From a virus: a DNA stretch of 45,494 nucleotides. The notes beneath the pieces are model-generated. The model did not search any database and was not told where the DNA came from. It saw nothing but the letters and a program-made list of their open reading frames with translations. Position 1 is the stretch's first letter. Every line of letters begins with the position of its first letter. Positions 7,481 to 17,565 of the stretch are shown here, piece by piece. The stretch spans positions 1-45,494 of IMG/VR virus record IMGVR_UViG_3300020156_000043; one strand, written 5' to 3'. The translations under genes were made by a program, and so were the position numbers.

Positions 7481-10224
7481 TGGCCTAATGCCTTCTTGCG
7501 GGCCTTCTCTCGAATGCCTCGAATAATAGCTTGAGTCTGATCCTCTTGCCTTCTAAGTTCTCCAGCAACTTGACCTGGAGTAACTTCTTGAATACCTAAA
7601 CCGCTAATGTAGTTGGCACTCTTCCAAGATAGAGGATCTTGCTTCCCTGTAGCAATATTGTAGATGTTGCGAAGCAAAGGGTTTTGACCAGCAAAGTATT
7701 GACCAGCTGGACCAGCATTAGCTCCTGAGAATACCTGCTTACCTGTAGCTCGCTCAAAGGGAATACGAATAGCAGGAGTAGCTTGACTAGCGAAATTCTG
7801 CCAGAGGCCTTGCTCTCCACCTTCAATGTATCGTGAGATATCGTGGAAGGGAAGAGCGGGTACCCAGTAAATACTATTCTTTCCTTCGCCTTCGCCTCGT
7901 AGCCTGATAGGTGCCATCTCTTTTAGCCATTTCGGTACTGTATCCAAGTCACCGAAATTGGCGTATCCACCCTCATCAGTTCCCATAAATCTTTGAATAG
8001 CAGCCTGTCCCTTAGGAATGACTGCGACTCTACCAGGACGCATAGCAAGAGCTTCAATTTGAAGAGGGATATTCTTTCTACTCCAAGTATAGAAAGGAAT
8101 AGCTCTCTTCATTACGTTGCGCTCAAAGTCAGTGACGTCACCGTAGTCGATGTTCCATTTACGAACCCGAGCAGCTGCCTTGCTAGCAGCCTCTCTTAAA
8201 TCATCTAAGTTTTTAGCTTTAGACCCCTCCTTCTTAAGAGCATCAATGAAGTGAGCCATTCTCATATACTCTTCACGAGCTTCTGAGACTTGGTTAACCT
8301 TTCCTCTAAGACCTTTAATTAAACTAGTCTCATTTCCAAGAAGCTCTGTTGAAGTGAAACCAGGCTTAGCTCCAGAATTGACATTGAGCTCTTTAAGAAG
8401 ATTGCGATCGACAGTTACGTTTCCTACACGAATCTTGAAGCCATCGTCCTTGCCCCATAAAGCTCGACTAGCTTGCTGATAAGGGATAGGAGAATCGACT
8501 CCATCCACAAAGTTATTCCATGCGTCACCAATAGTGTTACGAATATGGTGACCTGGGTTCATACTAGTAGCGCCAAACTTCCAATAGTTCTGAGCTTTAT
8601 CAAAGACCCTGATAAATGAGTTATAAAGCTCATCATTGTCATGAGCATCTTCAAGAGTCTTAAGGGACCTGGCAATGTGCTCAGGGAAAACAGTATCCTT
8701 AGGAACATAAGGCGAGTCTACTTTAACTAAATCAGAGCCTTGCTTCTTAAGACGAGTAGCTTGCTTACTACCAACTTTGATGCCGTACTCTTTGACTACA
8801 GCATCAACGTAGTTAGCTCTAGCTACAGCTTGATGGTGCCGACCGATACGCTTTGCTAAGATGTCATCAATAGCTTCTACCGGCTTAAGACCGGCAGCCT
8901 TAGCCTCACGTAAAGATGACAAAGACCTTTGCTTAGTGAAGCCTGGAGTTTCTGGGCCTACAGCAAGTCTACGAGCGTTCTTGAACTTCTGCCTGAGAGC
9001 TTTATTGCCGCCTTCATAATAGTGATAAACGTAGTTATCGAGAAGGTAATCATCAGCAGTCTTTCCGCCTTTAGCTCGGAAGACGTTTCTAGAAACTTCG
9101 CCTTCACCCATAGTACGGAAAGCATTAGTAGCAAACTCCTGGTAATCTCCCATATCTTTACCGGCGGCAGACGTTAAGCCTCGAAGATCCGTTCCGTCTT
9201 CGATAGCGTGGGAGAGCATTACCTTCTCTTCTTTGGTGAGGTCCTTAAAGAAGTCTCTCATAGACTTCATTTCTTGCTCAGCATGAGCGATACCCTTAAG
9301 CTCGACTTCTCGCCTAAAGCGATTAGTCAGCTCAGGGAACTTAGCGGCATTGCGAAAAGCTAAGTTAAGGTTCTTACCTACCTCTGTAGAACCAACAACC
9401 TTACCTAGATTAGCCATGCCGTTGTAAATCTTGGTAGATTCAGCAACAGTTTTTCCAGCAAATTTAAGTTGAATCTTACCAGGCTGGGCTGCAATAGTGT
9501 CAGCCATCGCAGCCTTTCCTACAGTGGAACGAGCTTCATCGAAAATCTCGTTCCTCTTCTCTTGCATAACCTTGGCAGCCTTCTTGTCTGCAGACTTGGC
9601 TACATCTTCAGCAGTCTGCATTTCGCCAGACTTTTTCTTAAAGGCTCCTCTCTCAAGACGAGCCAATCTGGCGTTTTCTCCAGCCTCCAGAACCTTCTTA
9701 ATAGAGTCAGCATTCTCTACTACTTCTACAGCAGCACGCTCTCCGGCTACTCTAGCAGCTCCCTTACCTGCACGAGCAGCTACTCCAATGCCAGTATAAG
9801 TAAGTGGATCAAAAGCAATAGAACCGGCGAGGCCAGCGCCAGCCCTAAGATTAAATCTGTTCTCCCTAATAGGTTTAGATAAAAGAGAGTTAGGATCAGC
9901 AATAGCAGCGCGATTAAGAGTTTCACCGAAATCAGTCTTATGCTTTCCCGCTAATCCTCCAGCAATTCCTCCAAGAATGTCTGTTGCTGCGTTCTTTCCT
10001 TTTCTTGGATTTGCCTCTCCTACATGCTCAGATGCTCGTGCAAGACCCTCACTGACGCCATACAGTGGACGACTAATAACATCAAAAATACGACTAAGAA
10101 TAGAGGGACCACCTTTCTTAGCAGTCCCCCCCAAAGCTTGAGCTCTCATTTGACCAGCGTGAACCTGTTGTTTCAGGCGCTGGTTTTTTGTTTGCTCAAT
10201 AAGCTTATTGATATCGACTGCCAT
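7477..10224 (-). CDS. Large internal virion / minor structural protein
   Basis: About 915 residues, start taken at ATG 10224 (MAVDINKL), directly after the upstream stop, rather than 13 codons earlier inside that gene. Long Ala/Lys/Glu-rich helices dominate. A central segment contains NPGHHIRNTIGDAWNNF and a later IPFYTWSRKNIPLQ, seen in large virion proteins of other phages as I recall them. By size and place between head-tail genes and the lysin it is a candidate ejection or internal core protein. No enzymatic motif was found. Confidence 0.8.
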   Translation of the reverse strand: MAVDINKLIEQTKNQRLKQQVHAGQMRAQALGGTAKKGGPSILSRIFDVISRPLYGVSEGLARASEHVGEANPRKGKNAATDILGGIAGGLAGKHKTDFGETLNRAAIADPNSLLSKPIRENRFNLRAGAGLAGSIAFDPLTYTGIGVAARAGKGAARVAGERAAVEVVENADSIKKVLEAGENARLARLERGAFKKKSGEMQTAEDVAKSADKKAAKVMQEKRNEIFDEARSTVGKAAMADTIAAQPGKIQLKFAGKTVAESTKIYNGMANLGKVVGSTEVGKNLNLAFRNAAKFPELTNRFRREVELKGIAHAEQEMKSMRDFFKDLTKEEKVMLSHAIEDGTDLRGLTSAAGKDMGDYQEFATNAFRTMGEGEVSRNVFRAKGGKTADDYLLDNYVYHYYEGGNKALRQKFKNARRLAVGPETPGFTKQRSLSSLREAKAAGLKPVEAIDDILAKRIGRHHQAVARANYVDAVVKEYGIKVGSKQATRLKKQGSDLVKVDSPYVPKDTVFPEHIARSLKTLEDAHDNDELYNSFIRVFDKAQNYWKFGATSMNPGHHIRNTIGDAWNNFVDGVDSPIPYQQASRALWGKDDGFKIRVGNVTVDRNLLKELNVNSGAKPGFTSTELLGNETSLIKGLRGKVNQVSEAREEYMRMAHFIDALKKEGSKAKNLDDLREAASKAAARVRKWNIDYGDVTDFERNVMKRAIPFYTWSRKNIPLQIEALAMRPGRVAVIPKGQAAIQRFMGTDEGGYANFGDLDTVPKWLKEMAPIRLRGEGEGKNSIYWVPALPFHDISRYIEGGEQGLWQNFASQATPAIRIPFERATGKQVFSGANAGPAGQYFAGQNPLLRNIYNIATGKQDPLSWKSANYISGLGIQEVTPGQVAGELRRQEDQTQAIIRGIREKARKKALGQ

Positions 10225-10225
10225 T

Positions 10226-11503
10226 TTAAATCTTTGTCCCGATCTTAGAAGCAGGACCGACATTCTGGAAGCGAGCAGTCAAAGCGGCCAGCAGAGTAGG
10301 CAGATCAACCATGTAGTCCTGCTGCTTGTACTTAGACCCAGGAGTAACAGGAAGCTTAACCAACCCAGTCTTAGGATCAATACTGCCACGAGCTAAGTTA
10401 GCAAGAATAGTAGCAGGATCTGTGGTATTATTGACACCGCTAAGAGCAGTAGCAGGAAGATTTTGATTAATGAAATTCTGGATTCCTGCGTGCTGCGTTC
10501 CTGAGATTTTTCCAGAAGTAGTATCCTGCCTATTAGCTCGAACGATGCCGTTCAAGAAGGACATCAGGTTGGCATTACCCTCTGTCTCTGAGAGATATTT
10601 CAAAGGCTGATCTTCAAGACCCTGTAACTTTTCAGCAAGAGTAGCTTGCTTAATTTGATTGTCGACAGAGTTAGGGTCTTCTTCTCTCCTCATCTTTTCA
10701 ATACTAGCAAGAGTCGACATCGTATCAAGCTGATCCTTAATAGCTTGACGTTCAGCATTAGACCTAGCTGAAGCAGCTTGACCAATTAAGGTGCGGAACG
10801 TAGGACCAGCAACTTCAGCTAGAACAGAGTATTTATCAAGCTGTTCCATGATAGCTTGCTGACCATTAATACGAAGGTTACTGATACTCTTGAGAACATC
10901 AGTCTGAACATCAGTTCTCTTCTGAGCGTATTCTCGTTGACTGTCTCCTACAGCTTTCTGGGCGATTGACTGGAGCGTTGTCCCAAGCTGTGCAAGATTA
11001 GCCTGCGACCCAGCTTTAGAAGTATTAAGCCTAGTTTCGGCTCCAGCCTGCTGAGCAAGTAACCTAGAGATCGGATCATTGCCATATGGATCAGCCTTTA
11101 GAGCGTGCTCCTGACCGAGTGCATTTGCACCTTGAGAAAGTCTATCTCTTAATGTACTTCCCGCAGCCTGCGTTGCTTGAATCCCTTGATCGTAAATATT
11201 CCCTACTTGTTGAGTACCAGCCTGATAAATATTACCGATGGCTCCTACGTTGTTCTGAAGCTGACCGGCTAACTGTTCCCCAACTTGAGCAATCTTCTGG
11301 TCAGCAATCTGACCATACTGCTGCTGAGCCTGAATATCTCGACCAAGAAAATCCTGAATAGTATTAATGGTACTGTGAATAGACATCTCCTGTGGAGCAA
11401 GCTGGATTGCCATCTGATCTTTGGCAGTCTGGACATCGCCAGCGTGTGCTCCAGGAGCAGCAAGACTTTGTAAGATTGAGGGAAGCTTAATTCTTTCAGC
11501 CAT
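10226..11503 (-). CDS. Internal virion protein, helical
   Basis: 425 residues, rich in Gln, Ala, Asn and Ser, largely alpha-helical, with repeats such as GNIYQAGTQQVGNIYDQG. It matches the low-complexity helical style of phage ejection proteins but has no family I can name. It is followed without a gap by the 915-residue protein; the two probably form one internal complex. Confidence 0.75.
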   Translation of the reverse strand: MAERIKLPSILQSLAAPGAHAGDVQTAKDQMAIQLAPQEMSIHSTINTIQDFLGRDIQAQQQYGQIADQKIAQVGEQLAGQLQNNVGAIGNIYQAGTQQVGNIYDQGIQATQAAGSTLRDRLSQGANALGQEHALKADPYGNDPISRLLAQQAGAETRLNTSKAGSQANLAQLGTTLQSIAQKAVGDSQREYAQKRTDVQTDVLKSISNLRINGQQAIMEQLDKYSVLAEVAGPTFRTLIGQAASARSNAERQAIKDQLDTMSTLASIEKMRREEDPNSVDNQIKQATLAEKLQGLEDQPLKYLSETEGNANLMSFLNGIVRANRQDTTSGKISGTQHAGIQNFINQNLPATALSGVNNTTDPATILANLARGSIDPKTGLVKLPVTPGSKYKQQDYMVDLPTLLAALTARFQNVGPASKIGTKI

Positions 11504-11505
11504 GA

Positions 11506-12435
11506 TTACGCCCTGTTAGTTCCACCCATACCACGGATATCACCTCTCGGAGTAAGGCCCTGCAATCTATTCCAGATATCACCATTAATATCTCCAGTAG
11601 CAGGCATACCCTGGGATTGCTTCCATCTAGCTAAAGCAAGCTGAGTCTTCTTACCCATAATTCCATCAAGAGGACCAGGATCAAAGCCTAACTCCGCAAG
11701 GATCTTTTGCATATACTTAACATCAACTCCAGTATCAGCAGCTTGCTGTTGAGGAGTCTTAGCAGCAGGAGGCGGTACCTGCGCTAATGCTTGCTGCACA
11801 ATCTGCTGAGGCGGAGGGGGAGGCTTAAATTGACCTGTAGGCTGAGGTTGAGGTTGAGCTAAACTAGTAAGCCTAGTAGTTATTTGCTCCATCCAAATAC
11901 GCTGATTGTTAGCCATATCATTAGCAGCCTGAGCCTGCGCTTCAGCAGCAGCTTGCTCTTGCTCCCTAGCAGTTTGTCTCGAAGCTCTATCCGCTTGAGC
12001 TGCACCTAATGCGTTCTGCCACTGAGCAGCTTGATTAGCGCTATCAAAAGCTAAATTCTCCAGCGACCTAGTCTTACCGGTGTTAAGTTCGTTAAGAGCC
12101 CTGCCATAATCTTCACTAAGACGGCCTTGCTCTTGTACGTTAACACCAGAGAAAGCAATACCTTGGTTAGCTAGCTTATTCTGGAGAGACTTTTGATTCT
12201 GCTCATTAATTCGTCCAGCTTGTTCAACATTCTTAGTATAGTCTTCACCAACACGTTGACTAGCTAACTGATTATTAGAAGTCAACCGAGCAATGTTATT
12301 ATGAATAGCATTAGTAGCAGCTTCATAGTGAGGATCATAAGCCCAGTTAGAAGGCGCCTGATACTTACCGATAGACTCGCTAAGCTTTCTTAATGATTCG
12401 TTAGGATCTACTACTGCGGGAGTAGCATCAGCCAT
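11506..12435 (-). CDS. Virion protein with peptidoglycan-binding domain
   Basis: 309 residues. The N-terminal 190 are Gln/Asn/Ala-rich helices. A Pro/Gln linker (PPPPPQQ) leads to a PG_binding_1 domain at about 235-295 (VKYMQKILAELGFDPGPLDG, then TQLALARWKQ and GDIWNRL). A wall-binding domain on an internal or tail-tip protein suggests it contacts peptidoglycan during DNA entry. The start overlaps the upstream stop (TAATG). Confidence 0.82.
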   Translation of the reverse strand: MADATPAVVDPNESLRKLSESIGKYQAPSNWAYDPHYEAATNAIHNNIARLTSNNQLASQRVGEDYTKNVEQAGRINEQNQKSLQNKLANQGIAFSGVNVQEQGRLSEDYGRALNELNTGKTRSLENLAFDSANQAAQWQNALGAAQADRASRQTAREQEQAAAEAQAQAANDMANNQRIWMEQITTRLTSLAQPQPQPTGQFKPPPPPQQIVQQALAQVPPPAAKTPQQQAADTGVDVKYMQKILAELGFDPGPLDGIMGKKTQLALARWKQSQGMPATGDINGDIWNRLQGLTPRGDIRGMGGTNRA

Positions 12436-12854
12436 TACCTACCCCTTTTATTCCTCTGCTGAAGCTTTCTCTGAGCCGCAATTTGCATAGCCCTATTAAG
12501 CTTTGTTGCGACAGCCTCGGCCCTGGGATTAGCATTAACTACAGAGCCTTGAGGAGCGCTCGTTCTAGCCCTATCTTGCAACGATCTCTGTAAATCCTGA
12601 ACTTGAGGATTGACTGCGGGTTGAGCTTGCTGCATTTGAGTGCCTTGTTGAGCAGCATGTAAGTTTCTAATGGCTTGAGCGGCTTCTGCTGGAATAGCAG
12701 TAGGGGGACGCCCAATATCGGGACCCCCACCAGTCCTAGCCTGTGATCCTCCAGGGTACATATTTTTACCCCGAGCTAACTCCCCAATCTTGCCTCTCGC
12801 ATCCTTAATACCCTGTAATCTTTTCATTACCTCTTCTTGAGGATCAACAGCCAT
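12435..12854 (-). CDS. Small basic, Gln-rich virion protein
   Basis: 139 residues, rich in Gln, Arg, Ala and Pro, basic C-terminus (QRKLQQRNKRGR). No family recognised. It lies between the collar protein and the wall-binding protein genes and overlaps the latter's start by one base, so it is probably a minor virion component. Confidence 0.7.
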   Translation of the reverse strand: MAVDPQEEVMKRLQGIKDARGKIGELARGKNMYPGGSQARTGGGPDIGRPPTAIPAEAAQAIRNLHAAQQGTQMQQAQPAVNPQVQDLQRSLQDRARTSAPQGSVVNANPRAEAVATKLNRAMQIAAQRKLQQRNKRGR

Positions 12855-12861
12855 GTTACTC

Positions 12862-13626
12862 CTAAGTTTTAATGAACCAGTTGACTACTCTATACGGCGG
12901 AAGATTATTAGTAGAAGAGATATCACCAGCAGGCTGAATATCTGAATTCCCTACAGTGCCATCACTCACTGAGCCTGCAGAATGTCCATGATCATATCTA
13001 TGGGTATGGTTTTGATATACAGAGTTATCGTCGAGGCGACAAACTCCTCCGAGGACACCTGCATACATTAAAGCCCCACCACCATGATCACTGGAACGGA
13101 AAGCATTATGGACGTTCCAAGCCGACCATCCCTGAACATCAGAAGCACTAGCATTTCCTGCTACTGCGACTTGGTGTGAGTGATTATCAGATTGTCCACC
13201 AGAACTAACAGCTCCTGTACCACTTACAGAGATAGAATGACTATGAAAATGAGTATGACCGTCATCTGCATGATCGTGGTGCGGAATACCTTTATGCCCA
13301 CCAGTTTCACCTAAAGCGTCAAACTCAACCTGACCAGCATCTCTACCTACTAATACCCTTCCTCTGTAATCAGGCAAGACATTACTATTCCCTAAGTAAG
13401 CATAAAGATCAGGGTACAGGTTAGCGTCAAAAGTCCCACCATTACAAAGTAAATGCCCTACAGGAGCTGTAGCTGTCTCTAATCCAACAATAGCGCCTGT
13501 AGGAGTAGCTCGTTCCTGCAACAAATTAACATAGTCTTGAAGCTTGTTGAGCTGAAGCTGTAACGAGCTACGAAGAGACGCTAAGTCATCAGTAATGTAA
13601 AGAGGGTCAAGGCTGAGCTTTTGCAT
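12862..13626 (-). CDS. Tail collar-domain fibre protein
   Basis: 254 residues. After an N-terminal helix, the phage tail collar signature appears: GHLLCNGGTFDANLYPDLYAYLG (about 57-79), then LPDYRGRVLVGRD. A long His/Ser/Gly-rich region follows (HDHADDGHTHFHSHS, HNHTHRYDHGHS), as in tail fibre tips that hold metal ions in a trimer, ending with LPPYRVVNWFIKT. It probably attaches to the tail and helps contact the host. Confidence 0.88.
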   Translation of the reverse strand: MQKLSLDPLYITDDLASLRSSLQLQLNKLQDYVNLLQERATPTGAIVGLETATAPVGHLLCNGGTFDANLYPDLYAYLGNSNVLPDYRGRVLVGRDAGQVEFDALGETGGHKGIPHHDHADDGHTHFHSHSISVSGTGAVSSGGQSDNHSHQVAVAGNASASDVQGWSAWNVHNAFRSSDHGGGALMYAGVLGGVCRLDDNSVYQNHTHRYDHGHSAGSVSDGTVGNSDIQPAGDISSTNNLPPYRVVNWFIKT

Positions 13627-15134
13627 TAAGGAGTCCCAGAAGCTAGAATCGGTACCTTCCTACCGAGATGGAGATTAGCTCTATAAAATTCAAATGGACT
13701 AGTATGTGCATAGCTAGCTCTTAAGGCAATGCCCCTAGCTCTATGTCCTCCAGACATCTTGTAGCCTTTAACTTGAGTAGCATTAAAACCAGGACTCTGA
13801 ACAGAACTCAGTGCATCATCCACTCTCCACTGGAAGCTAGGACTAGAGTGAGCAATATACTCAAGTCCAGCAAATTTCAGCCTAAGAAAGTCATCTACAG
13901 AAGAGGTGAACTTCTTAGACTCAAATCTGCTAGAATAAGCAGACCCGGTTCCAAGAGTGTTATGCTGATGTCCGTCTGCAAAGGAATTGATGCCGGTACT
14001 TAAAAGGTAGCTATAGTTGTCAATAGCTGCATCAGAAGTGAAATAGAGGTGGTTACCCTTAGTAATCAAAAGCTGAGACTCATAAGGAGGACTACCTGTA
14101 GGAAGACCAAAAGCGTCAATGATAGGAGGATTACCTTCTAAAAAGTCCCAACTAGACCAAGCACCATTCCGCAAGTTATAAGCATACGCATAGCCGGTAG
14201 CTAGACCAGCACTAACGTATGCGTCAAAGTGACCAACGAGAATGAGATGGTCTGCGAACCTAGTAACTCTCCACATACCCTGCCCAGGATCAACCCCAAG
14301 GGTAAAGTTATTTTCTACAGGGTTCCAGACCTTCTCACTAAGATTAACAAAACTGCTACCGTTAGTCTTGTAGAGACCTGTTCTTGAAATGAAGTAAGCT
14401 TCGCCGTTATAGTAGTACGTAGAAGCGCTGCCAGCAGAGGGCGCAGCTCCAATACTACCGATCTTACGAACTACCCAGTCAGCAGCAGAGAAACCCTGAA
14501 CATAAAGAATCCAAGTGCTATTAGTCTTGAAGATGAGAAGCAAGTCTCCAAGAGAGATCAAACCTACAATCGGATCTGCGTCATCTACGCCGACGTCAAT
14601 TGTATCGGCAATAGCCCAGGTACCGAATCCTGTACCAGCTCCAGAGAAAGCAATACGCCCAGGAGCACTACTAACGCTAGCAAAAATCCTCTGCTTGTGG
14701 AATACTGCATGGTCCCCAGTAGGACTATTAGTGATAGGAGGATCAGTAATAGTGATGCCAGAAAGAGTACGAATTCCTCCAGCCCCAAAGCCGCCTAAAT
14801 AAGTAGTACCGTTAGCATATAGCATCCATCGAATACTGGCTCCACTAGGATTTGTCAAAGGAGTGACAACCCCAGTAATAAGTGACACTCTCCAAATAGC
14901 GTTAGATCCGAAACTCCTAACCAAAATCTGTGCGCTCGTTGGATCGTACCCTAAAATGACCGGAGAGAATGGAGTCATAGTGGTACCGCTAATCCTGAAG
15001 AATCCAGGACGTTTAGTTAAAATCTCGTTAGGGTACCAAAAGTTATGGCACTCAACCAACTCATGATCAGCGATCTGAGTTGAAGGATCTACAGTGTTTA
15101 AGCCTCCATTGAACTTCAGCTCAATATCAGCCAT
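13626..15134 (-). CDS. Tail nozzle / beta-propeller-like tail protein
   Basis: About 502 residues. The start GGLNTVDPSTQIADHELVECHNFW followed by LTKRPG is typical of podovirus tail tube/nozzle proteins, which form the channel at the tail tip. The rest is beta-rich with repeated G-x-W/Y strands. The start is ATG 15134, in TAATG overlap with the adaptor gene; a start two codons earlier is also possible. Confidence 0.82.
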   Translation of the reverse strand: MADIELKFNGGLNTVDPSTQIADHELVECHNFWYPNEILTKRPGFFRISGTTMTPFSPVILGYDPTSAQILVRSFGSNAIWRVSLITGVVTPLTNPSGASIRWMLYANGTTYLGGFGAGGIRTLSGITITDPPITNSPTGDHAVFHKQRIFASVSSAPGRIAFSGAGTGFGTWAIADTIDVGVDDADPIVGLISLGDLLLIFKTNSTWILYVQGFSAADWVVRKIGSIGAAPSAGSASTYYYNGEAYFISRTGLYKTNGSSFVNLSEKVWNPVENNFTLGVDPGQGMWRVTRFADHLILVGHFDAYVSAGLATGYAYAYNLRNGAWSSWDFLEGNPPIIDAFGLPTGSPPYESQLLITKGNHLYFTSDAAIDNYSYLLSTGINSFADGHQHNTLGTGSAYSSRFESKKFTSSVDDFLRLKFAGLEYIAHSSPSFQWRVDDALSSVQSPGFNATQVKGYKMSGGHRARGIALRASYAHTSPFEFYRANLHLGRKVPILASGTP

Positions 15135-15760
15135 TACCAAGTATCTCCAGCGATCGAACGAACTGAGGGATACGTCTCGGCATCTACAGTCTTAGCATCA
15201 TAAATAGTTTGCAACAAACGAGTATCATAATCCTGTCGAGCTTGCTGAGCGGCGCCCCATTGCTCGTCTTGCTGCAAAGCTCTCCATAAGCAATATTGAA
15301 CTAAATCCTCGTGATAAATCTCAGGAATCTCCGGGGTCTGACTAGAACCAGTCAGCTTCACAGCATTACGAATATATGCCATCGAGATACCATAAGCACT
15401 ATCAGGCACAGGGTAAAAATTGATGGCATTAGAAAAGTGATAGTAGTAGAGAGGCTTTCCTGTAGTAGTATTAGATTCCGCTTCAGGATACAGAACATTA
15501 ATACTCTGAGCGGTCTGCCTACGAAGAGTGATACCTTCTAACCTAATCCAAAGCTCTCGAATAAAGTTAGTTGGGCGAGCAAGAGAACTATCTGCGGCTA
15601 CAGTAGTTCCAGTCCAAATATCTTCTAAACACTCAGCTTTCCTACAAATATCAGTCTGCCCATCATTGATCCAATCAAGAATCATCTCAGGAGTAAGCTG
15701 CGCTCCTGCCGTATCACCAAAGATATTCTGAACTCTTGATTGAATCTCGCTGACGAACAT
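15134..15760 (-). CDS. Head-tail adaptor-like protein
   Basis: 208 residues. The N-terminus (EIQSRVQNIFGD, LTPEMILDWINDGQTDICRKAE) and middle FYPVPDSAYGISMAYIRNA match the style of gp11/tail-tubular-A-type adaptors that join portal and nozzle in short-tailed phages. Position, directly before the nozzle gene, agrees. Confidence 0.8.
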   Translation of the reverse strand: MFVSEIQSRVQNIFGDTAGAQLTPEMILDWINDGQTDICRKAECLEDIWTGTTVAADSSLARPTNFIRELWIRLEGITLRRQTAQSINVLYPEAESNTTTGKPLYYYHFSNAINFYPVPDSAYGISMAYIRNAVKLTGSSQTPEIPEIYHEDLVQYCLWRALQQDEQWGAAQQARQDYDTRLLQTIYDAKTVDAETYPSVRSIAGDTW

Positions 15761-16236
15761 TACTTCTCCTCAATTTTCCAGGAGGGCTTAGGATCGTCGT
15801 CCACAGTAACCAATTGACCGTCATCATTCTTGAAGCTATATCTACCTTTAGGTGAATCAATGATATGCTTAACGATGTCCTTAGCTTCTTCCATGCGTTC
15901 CTGAAATCTCCGTCCTTCTGCCTTTCTCAGTGACGCATTGTTAGATTCCACACCACCAAGAACATCAACCATATGACAATCAGCAGCACGAATTCGATCC
16001 AAAACCCTCGCATCCATCTGCCACGCATAAAAGATAACACGCCATTCACCATCCTTACAGCGTTCAATAATTCGCCAAGGGGCGTCACCTAAGGCAGCCG
16101 CTCGCTCTAAGTATTGAACTTTTAAGTTTGGATCGTAGGCATGTACCTGTTCAATAATACCAAGTACATCCCTATCAACCAAGCTCCCATCATCAAGCTT
16201 TACATAGCCTTCGGGGTTGTGAAGTTCGTCCCACAT
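15760..16236 (-). CDS. Unknown protein downstream of capsid gene
   Basis: 158 residues: NPEGYVKLDDGSLVDRDVLGI at the start, a central WRVIFYAW strand and a charged helical C-terminus. No family recognised. Similar small proteins lie beside capsid genes in other phages. Its start codon follows a 15-bp perfect stem (16243-16304), and its AGGA ribosome-binding site lies in the 3' arm of that stem. Confidence 0.75.
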   Translation of the reverse strand: MWDELHNPEGYVKLDDGSLVDRDVLGIIEQVHAYDPNLKVQYLERAAALGDAPWRIIERCKDGEWRVIFYAWQMDARVLDRIRAADCHMVDVLGGVESNNASLRKAEGRRFQERMEEAKDIVKHIIDSPKGRYSFKNDDGQLVTVDDDPKPSWKIEEK

Positions 16237-16242
16237 TTTAAT

Positions 16243-16304
16243 TTCCTACAGGAGAGTTACTCGCCGCTCGCCGAAGTAAAGGGGTTTTCACTCTCCTGTA
16301 GGAA
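16243..16304 (-). promoter_or_regulatory. Perfect 15-bp hairpin between capsid and next gene
   Basis: Arms at 16243-16257 and 16290-16304 are exact reverse complements (TTCCTACAGGAGAGT type), with a 32-base loop. On the transcribed strand it follows the major capsid gene, and the AGGA of the downstream gene is inside the stem. It lacks a T run, so it fits an mRNA 3' stabiliser, a processing site or a translation control better than a classic terminator. It shares CCTACAG/CTGTAGG ends with other intergenic hairpins in this genome. Confidence 0.8.
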
Positions 16305-16322
16305 CCTTAACCTTTCTTCTAG

Positions 16323-17552
16323 TTACCCTTCAATAATGTCGTTAAGAGCGCCGTGAGCGCTACGCTGATTAGTACCGAACTCGTAGTAAACCTTCATAAG
16401 ACCTTCCCAAGCATCGTAGTCCCGGACCCACTTAAGGACAGTTCCATCCTTGTCAGCCCAGTGCCACGGACGGTTACGGAAAATCTTAATCTTAGATTCC
16501 GTAATGAAGTACATACGGTTAGCAGGAGCATCAGTGTCTTCAACCATCGGAATTTCCTTAGCTCCGTAGTTGAAGGGAAGCCCCTGGAAACCACCAGCGT
16601 ATTCCTTAGTATCGGTGTAACGCCTCTGCTGAGTAAGCAGGTTGAAGTAAGCACGACGAACACCAAGGTTGGTAAAGATAGCAGAAGGACGTTGACCGGA
16701 CTTAGTACGAATAGCGTCCACAGTCTCGATCATAATACCTTCGGAAAGAGCCCGAAGAGTTCCAGCTCCAGCCGGGTTGTTCCGGATGGTAGCCTTCCAC
16801 TTGCTCTGAACAGCAGGATCTAAACCGTGAAGAACAAGAGTATCTGAAACCATATTACCGAAGCCAGAAGGCTCTCGCTTGGTACCGCCGACATAGTTAC
16901 CTTCACGGTAAAGACCTTCAGCAGTAGTAGCAGTAACGTCGCCAGCAGTACCGTCATCGTTAACGTAAGTAACGACGTTAGTAGATTCATTGATAGCAGT
17001 AATACGCTTGTTAAGACCAACAGCAGCGCCGTTAGCCCGAGTAAGAATGTCGAAGCGCATTCCCACTTCAAGGAACTGAATATTGTTTACGGTAACAGAA
17101 GAAGCTCCATCAGCAGTAACGCTAGCGAGAAGGCCGCTGGAGTCACCGTAAGTAATACGGTTCTCATCCTTAGCGATGTCGTCCTTAACTCGCGTCATTT
17201 CCTCATCAAGACCGCTAGCGAAAGCCTGAGCATTAGTTTCCGCTAACTCCATCACCTGACCCGTAATACGAGTCCTGGCGTAACCGTACTGAAGAGGAAC
17301 GTGAACAGAAGCGTAACCCTGAGCACCAGCAGCGGGGAGAATTTCCATCTCTCGCCGCCAACCAATACCGGTGTTACGAGTAACGTGAATAGGAAAGTCG
17401 ACATACTTACCGCCGACAGTTTCGACAACGCCTTCACTTGTTCGCTCAATCCGCTTACGAGCGACGTTCTCGTCATTAACCTGATCCTCAATACGACCTG
17501 CGTAAACCTCCTTCAGAATCGCATCAAGGGTGGTGAGTGTTGCCTGGGCCAT
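16323..17552 (-). CDS. Major capsid protein
   Basis: 409 residues. The N-terminal arm (LDAILKEVYAGRIEDQVNDEN) and the core with GRVIDFP-like YVDFPIHV, then FGNMVSDTLVLHGLD, RPSAIFTNLG and NRMYFITESKIKIFRNRPWHW, are those of HK97-fold capsid proteins. Residues about 143-220 form an extra beta domain (VTADGASSVTVNN...VGMRFDIL). A related domain makes up much of the neighbouring 171-residue protein (18990-19505). AAGGAG lies before ATG. Codon use is even and GC slightly high, as expected for a very highly expressed gene. Confidence 0.93.
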   Translation of the reverse strand: MAQATLTTLDAILKEVYAGRIEDQVNDENVARKRIERTSEGVVETVGGKYVDFPIHVTRNTGIGWRREMEILPAAGAQGYASVHVPLQYGYARTRITGQVMELAETNAQAFASGLDEEMTRVKDDIAKDENRITYGDSSGLLASVTADGASSVTVNNIQFLEVGMRFDILTRANGAAVGLNKRITAINESTNVVTYVNDDGTAGDVTATTAEGLYREGNYVGGTKREPSGFGNMVSDTLVLHGLDPAVQSKWKATIRNNPAGAGTLRALSEGIMIETVDAIRTKSGQRPSAIFTNLGVRRAYFNLLTQQRRYTDTKEYAGGFQGLPFNYGAKEIPMVEDTDAPANRMYFITESKIKIFRNRPWHWADKDGTVLKWVRDYDAWEGLMKVYYEFGTNQRSAHGALNDIIEG

Positions 17553-17565
17553 TTAACTTAGCTCC

